A DNA stretch of 12,841 nt from contig JADGJA010000668.1 in assembly GCA_027596035.1 (NCBI GenBank), positions 1 through 12,841 of the forward strand, given 5' to 3'. The DNA comes from Thoreauomyces humboldtii (Eukaryota; Chytridiomycota; Chytridiomycetes; Spizellomycetales; Powellomycetaceae). The notes beneath the pieces were generated by a model. It was not told the origin of the DNA. It was given only the letters and a program-made list of their open reading frames with translations, and made no database searches. The position numbers were made by a program, and so were the translations under genes. Below, piece by piece: positions 8,039-12,841 of the stretch (its first letter is position 1; every line of letters starts with the position of its first letter).

Positions 8039-11000
8039 ATGGGCATCCACAGGGACGCCCAGGAGACAAACATCTCGGTCGTCGTCAGAGTGCGGTATGC
8101 CCCGTTCGCATTCTTCTTGCATGCAACCCCTCGTCTACCTCGACGACTGAAACTTTCGTGTCCCCCCGCAAAAGACCGCGGAATCAGAAGGAGATCCGCG
8201 AGAACAGCTCAATCTCCATCACGACCAACGGGACCCGAGGGAAGGAACTGCACGTAAAGTCCACACTGACTGATGCGAGCACAAAGACCTACTCGTTCGA
8301 CAAGGTCTTTGGCCCAGAGGCCGACCAGGACCTCATCTTTGGGGACGTCCTGGCTCCCATGCTCAAAGAGGTGAGAGCCCAGGGAAAGGAGAGGAGGTCC
8401 TCGTTCAGATGCCAGGAAACCGGATGCCCAACCTCTTCCGTCTAAAGGTCTTGATGGGATACAACTGCACGATATTTGCGTACGGGCAGACGGGGACGGG
8501 AAAGACTTACACGATGGAAGGAGATCTGAGCACGGTCAAGGGGCAGCACGCTGGCCTGATACCGCGGACGCTCTACTCCCTTTTCGACTGTCTGGAGTCG
8601 AACGATGCTGGAGAGTACTCTGTCCGCGTATCGGTATGCGCGAGGAATGGACACTTGCCGATCGGCTTCACTTGACATGTCTCACGCAACCATCCGGCCG
8701 CAGTTTACTGAACTGTACAACGAAGAGCTGAAGGATCTGCTGTCTTCCGAGGACGACTTTCGAAAGCTACGGATATTCGACGATTACAACAAGAAGGGGT
8801 CGATCGTCATCCAGAACCTGGAGGAAACGCTGGTCAAGAGTGCAGCCGACGTCATTGCCGTGCTGCAACGGGGCTCCAACAAGCGGCAGATTGCGGCAAC
8901 GAAGATGAACGAGGTTTCCAGGTAAAAGCAGATGACTCGCACGTCCCGTCGCTTCGGCGGATGGCTTATCTTTTACCGCGAGCAGTCGGTCGCATTCCAT
9001 CTTCTGCATAACGGTGCACATCAAGGAAACTACCCCGGAAGGCGAGGAACTGCTAAAGGTGACACGTGCACCAGGTCGTCTTCGAATCGCGGTTACCTGA
9101 TCCTCCAGTCCTTATTCCCAGGTTGGAAAGCTCAATCTGGTTGATCTGGCTGGTTCCGAAAACATCGGTCGATCCGGGGCAGAGAACCGTCGAGCCAAGG
9201 AAGCTGGCATGATCAACCAGGTTCGGATCCGACAAGGAAAGCCTATTCAAGTGGAAACTTGTTTCTCACCCGCATGATTGTTTACAGAGTCTCTTGACTC
9301 TTGGACGTGTCATAAATGCGCTTGTAGACCGAGGCGCTCACATCCCATACCGAGAAAGCAAGCTAACCCGCATTTTGCAAGACTCGCTAGGTGCGGCGTG
9401 GACGATGCATTCATCCGTCTCGCACGCACCTTACTCATTATATTCCTCCTTCCGGTTCTGACAGGCGGATCCACGAAAACTTGTATCATTGCAGCCGTTT
9501 CGCCAGCAAAATGCAATATCGAGGAAACGCTTTCCACACTGGATTATGCGCATCGGGCAAAGAATATTCGGAACAAGCCTGAGATCAACCAGAAGATGAC
9601 GAAAAAGGCGCTACTTCGTGACTATGAAGATCAAATCCAGCGCCTAAAAGCGGATCTTGAGGTAGGGCTCACATCCCTCATAAACTTCAAAAAAAACAAA
9701 CACGGAGGGTAACCTTTGACGACGCAAAATAGGCCACGCAGTCGAAAAACGGCGTTTATCTCAGCCCCGATGTAAGTTATTAAGTCCTGACCATCTTTTC
9801 TCGTTGTGTTTGTTTTCTCATCGAGTTTTGTGATTTTCAGAGCTATGCGACTTTGAATGCGGAGAACACGGGGACGAAGGAGGAAGTGGAAGCGCTTTCC
9901 AAGGCGATCAAAGCGGTGGAAGAGAAGTACAAGCACCTCAACGCCCAACATGAGCAGAAACTGGAACTCCTGACCCAGACCACGCTGGAACGTGATCAGA
10001 TCCTGGTGTGTGGTCAATTTTGCTCCAGCAAGGCGAGTGCGGAGCTAAGAGTTTTCTTCTTACCCAGGAAGAGTCAGACTTGAAACGACAACAACTGGAG
10101 GCCACTTTGGAAAGGTTAAAACAGATCCAACAGAGCCTTTCAGAGCAAGAGTTCCTCACAGAGTACGCTGCATAATATTCGAGTCCCGGAAACGAAGGAC
10201 CAACTAATATTCCTCTTCCCATTTTCAGTGCTCATGCCGAAACCGAAAAGCGTTTGGACAGCTTGGCCGCCGGGCTGGTCGTTACTCTGAAGTCGAGTAT
10301 CTCGGATGTCGAGGGCCTGCACGAAAAATTAGGTAGGGCATCAGGCCTACAAAAGCTTTGGCATTTGTTACTCAACTTCCGGCATTTCCAGCGCGAAAGT
10401 CCGCCATTGAAAGCGAAAACCAGCATCTGTTTCAAGATTTCCAGAAGAGTCTTTTGGGCCAAGTGGATGAGCTTGACATGCACGTCGGCGCCTTTGCATC
10501 TGCATCGGCGAGTTTCTGTGCGGAAATCAAGCGCGAAGCGGGTGACTTTTCTAGTGTACATGAACAGGTGATGTTAAGCCCGATTCGAGCTCCGAGGTAT
10601 CGCTTGTTACTCATCCTCTATCCGCTTGTACAGGCCCATCGGTCGCAAAATCAGAACCTCACCACACGCGTCGAGGATCTCGACACTCAAACCCGCAACC
10701 TTGTAGCCGAAGCCGATGCGGCCGATTCTGTTGTTTCACAACAGGTCCGCGACGTTATCGGTCTCGCGGCCTCCATGAAGGTCGAGCTGGACAAGCAACA
10801 CGCCATATCGCGGGTCAAGCAGAAGGACCTGTTCGACGCTCATCGGGATCTGGTGACACAGCATCAGCAGCAGATGGCGGAATGGAACGTGGCTGTCCGC
10901 GGAAAGATCATCGGGTTGGTGGATTCGGCGAAACGTTACGTGGCCAAGCATCAGGAGCGTGAACTGGAGGCGCGAAGAACGTCGGAGCAACATATGCAGG

Positions 11001-12571
11001 AAGAGGTATGCTACGAGTGACTTGGATTCCGAGATGCGGCCTCTTGCTTACTTTCCATCCATTGACAGCTTGCAAATCTTCGGCAACGTAACGACATACT
11101 ACAAAAGCAGCTATCCGAAGAACGTCAGAAGGGAGCCTCCGCGGCTCAAACGTTGCTAGCCTCGCTCTCGACCCTGGTCACGAATTATGCGGCTACGTCT
11201 GATGCGTCTCTGGACGGGGTCGGATGCTTCGCCGCCCAATGTATCACTTCGAACGCCAGCTCGCTGGAGACAATGCTAAAAACATCCGCCCAAGTGGCTG
11301 TCGAGATGGATGCCGGCCGAGAAGCATTCGTCGCGGAAATGAGCGAAGCGGCGACATCGACGGAGCGGGAAGTCGCAGCTGAAGCCGAGGTATGGGCATT
11401 CGGCAAGGATGGGAAATCAGCTGAGATTTTGAAAGGAACTGATGTCTTCCCTTGCAGGCCATGGGTGCTACGGTTCGCGGATTGGCAGAGCAGACGGGCA
11501 TCATCGAGTCGTCGGTATTGGCGAACTTGAACGAAACATTCAACACAGCTTCGGGCTTTGTCGGACAAGTCGAGGCAGAGCAAACCAAGGGTGAGGATTG
11601 CCTCCAGAATACTTTTAATCTCCCTTTGCATCTTTGCCCATTTTCGATTCTCATCGCTCCCGCAACAGTGACAGAGCTTGCTGTCCAGCGAACCTTGCAG
11701 TACAAGGCAAGCGTGGACACACTCCACGGGGCCACTCGTGATACGCTCACGGCTGCGCAAGGAATCATCGCGAAGGCTCATGAGCAATCTTCAGAGTTTT
11801 GTACAGCTATCATCAACAAGGTAAGGGCAATGTCGTTCAGTTGCAGGCCTTACTTAGACCGAACTCACGCTTCACCTACCCTTTTCAGACTGGACAACAC
11901 AACGAATCCACGACGGCGACGTATGCAAAGGCTCGAGATCGCGTCCGTGTCGCAAAGGACACCGTGGGTTGCAGGCAGCTCAACTCTGACACGCCGACGG
12001 GCAAGACGCCGAAGAAGAAGCCGTTCAGGTAACCCGTCCATATAAGGTGTTTCATTTCTTCCGCAGGGACAGCGATTTTGACATCCATCATACTTGCAGG
12101 TTCGCCACTTCGTGGCACGTGACGCGTCCCCACAACGACCTTCTCACAGAGTACCGCGAAAACGGCGGCCGTCTCGTGCGTCCCAGCAGCGTGGCCCGAA
12201 CCTTTGAGGAATCGCTCGCACGGGCTGCGGAACCACCGGCGGCGGCCGCCTCCGACCCCGACGTCGCGATGGCGGAACAACACGGACGGTCCCCGTCGTC
12301 GCAGGCATCCGACGACGACGACGACGAGACGACGCTGGCGGAAACGGAAGCGACGGGACAGGAGGAGGAGGAACGGGAACGGGAACGACCGGTGGTGGTC
12401 ATCACGCCTCCCGTGTCGTTACTGGGGACCCCCGGACGGGGAGGAAGCAAGCTGCCTCGAACGAAGGGATCTTCCGGACATGCCAGGGGCGCTGCTGCGT
12501 TGAGGAAACGGAGCGACGAGGTGCCACCGTCTGGACTGGAGAATGTGTGCTTTGCTAGAGGAGAGCACTGA
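8039..12571 (+). CDS. bimC: Kinesin-5 (BimC/Cut7/Eg5 family) mitotic motor, 19 exons
   Basis: Exons: 8039-8094, 8175-8370, 8448-8633, 8704-8921, 8986-9058, 9122-9220, 9288-9390, 9465-9661, 9733-9771, 9841-10005, 10068-10162, 10229-10332, 10392-10567, 10634-11005, 11069-11389, 11458-11590, 11669-11820, 11889-12028, 12100-12571. They join to about 1098 aa. Kinesin-5 is a homotetramer that crosslinks and slides antiparallel spindle microtubules to separate spindle poles. The N-terminal motor (about 8-350) begins [17 protein letters not shown] and has P-loop G97-QTGTGKT104, switch I N215-EVSSRSHS223 and switch II D251-LAGSE256, then [14 protein letters not shown] and [26 protein letters not shown] follows the neck. 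A long coiled-coil stalk runs to about 890. A BimC box, [13 protein letters not shown] (930-942), has T935 as the predicted CDK site. The tail is acidic and Ser-rich. ATG 8039 is the minimal start; 7769 is an in-frame alternative. Every junction keeps phase. Confidence 0.95.
9733..9771 (+). other. bimC: 39-nt micro-exon of kinesin-5 (exon 9)
   Basis: This exon encodes 13 residues, [13 protein letters not shown], covering the conserved KNGVY motif just after the motor and neck. The acceptor is TAG at 9730-9732 and the donor GTAAGT at 9772. A second in-frame acceptor (CAG, 9739-9741) would drop ATQ. The first fits the usual length between the neck coil and KNGVY better. Confidence 0.8.
11591..11668 (+). 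other. bimC: Stopless 78-nt (3n) intron 16 of kinesin-5
   Basis: The donor is GTGAGG at 11591 and the acceptor CAG ends at 11668. The length is a multiple of three and there is no in-frame stop, so retention would add 26 residues including the hydrophobic [15 protein letters not shown]. That is unlike the surrounding coiled coil, which favours a true intron. A second in-frame acceptor CAG ends 6 nt downstream at 11674. Confidence 0.7.
11973..12028 (+). other. bimC: BimC box region of kinesin-5 (end of exon 18)
   Basis: Codons here give [18 protein letters not shown]-x-T-P followed by a basic stretch is the family tail motif phosphorylated by CDK1 in Eg5 and Cut7, where it promotes spindle localisation. 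An intron (12029-12099) interrupts the motif right after PFR; the next exon continues [15 protein letters not shown] in place of the YPST-like sequence seen in animals. Confidence 0.85.
12311..12328 (+). repeat. bimC: GAC triplet run coding for poly-Asp in the kinesin-5 tail
   Basis: A GAC run encodes a DDDDDE stretch in the acidic tail downstream of the BimC box. It is low-complexity and probably length-variable. Confidence 0.7.
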
Positions 12572-12803
12572 TTCCGGGTGGGGTAGGGGGGACGCAACGT
12601 GAACCGAATGGGGGTATCATAGTTTGAAGAGGACTTTTGGGGGTGCGGGGTCTCTGTTGGTTATATATATTTGTCACCTAGCCTTGCACTACATGATAGC
12701 GAAACTGTCTATAGCTTCACAGGATGAACTGTTTGTCCTTCGATTGTGCGCAGTCTTGCCACCGATCTCACAATTCATCACCGATTCTCACATTCAGCAA
12801 TTC
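12572..12803 (+). other. 3' flank of kinesin-5 and upstream region of a possible next gene
   Basis: About 230 nt follow the kinesin-5 stop codon. An AT-rich stretch, TTATATATAT at 12661-12670, stands out from the GC-rich surroundings and could be a 3'-end or promoter element. The segment after about 12720 becomes AT-richer and C/T-rich, like fungal 5' leaders, just before ATG 12804. No AATAAA and no structural RNA were recognised. Confidence 0.45.
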
Positions 12804-12841
12804 ATGAGCTCTTTCGGCAGCGCAAATCCCGATGTGAAAGC
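12804..12841 (+). CDS. Possible N-terminus of a further gene, cut by the window edge
   Basis: ATG 12804 opens a frame reading MSSFGSANPDVK to the window edge (12 full codons). It is preceded by a leader-like stretch and follows the kinesin-5 gene on the same strand. The short sequence resembles, from memory, the start of fungal small Tim proteins such as Tim13 (FGS...DVK), but 12 residues cannot establish this. It could equally be a chance ATG in UTR. Confidence 0.3.
   Translation, partial: MSSFGSANPDVK

Noticed and set aside
8409..8447. Extra 13 motor residues ([13 protein letters not shown]) from an earlier acceptor
   Set aside because: It would leave a 38-nt intron and break the invariant run into [14 protein letters not shown].
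1..12841. Mobile element, tRNA, rRNA, CRISPR, or a toxin/defence system
   Set aside because: No inverted terminal repeats, transposase motifs, tRNA-like folds or regularly spaced repeats were noticed by eye; four intact housekeeping genes fill nearly all of the sequence.

Overview
The window is about 12.8 kb of a GC-rich fungal nuclear genome, most probably from a basidiomycete. It holds four intron-bearing, well-recognised eukaryotic genes plus a possible fifth gene cut by the right edge. The assignment rests on short GT..AG introns (59 to 93 nt wherever one solution is clear), high intron density, fungal-type proteins (an FHA-RING ligase of the Dma1 type, a BimC/Cut7-type kinesin-5) and short intergenic gaps. 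I cannot fix the genus or subphylum. No rRNA, tRNA, mobile element, CRISPR array or bacterial-style operon was seen.

Layout, left to right. (1) 35-1819, plus strand: FHA-RING E3 ubiquitin ligase, 4 exons, about 514 aa, possibly missing its extreme N-terminus at the left edge. (2) 2065-4601, minus strand: dipeptidyl peptidase III (M49 zinc peptidase), 6 exons, 730 aa, convergent with gene 1. (3) 4886-7573, minus strand: origin recognition complex subunit 4, 3 exons, about 842 aa, with a disordered N-terminal extension of nearly 390 aa that contains a 41-residue tandem repeat. (4) 8039-12571, plus strand: kinesin-5 mitotic motor, 19 exons, about 1098 aa from the minimal start, divergent from ORC4. 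(5) 12804 to the right edge: the possible first 12 codons of another plus-strand gene.

Exon structures were built by hand. Splice sites were joined so that reading phase is kept and conserved family motifs are restored. No frameshift or premature stop was needed in any gene, so all four look intact.

Three of the four genes belong to cell-division machinery: ORC4 licenses replication origins, kinesin-5 separates spindle poles, and Dma1-type ligases act in the spindle checkpoint and septation/mitotic exit. ORC4 and kinesin-5 are head to head across a 466-nt gap. DPP III is a housekeeping peptide-turnover enzyme. I see no wholly new system here. The points worth a second look are splicing details (zinc motifs of DPP III split by introns, several in-frame alternative splice sites, AAG acceptors and GTTCGG donors), the repeated ORC4 tail, an Asp in place of the usual Walker B Glu in ORC4, a likely targeting presequence on DPP III, and the shared ORC4/kinesin-5 upstream region.
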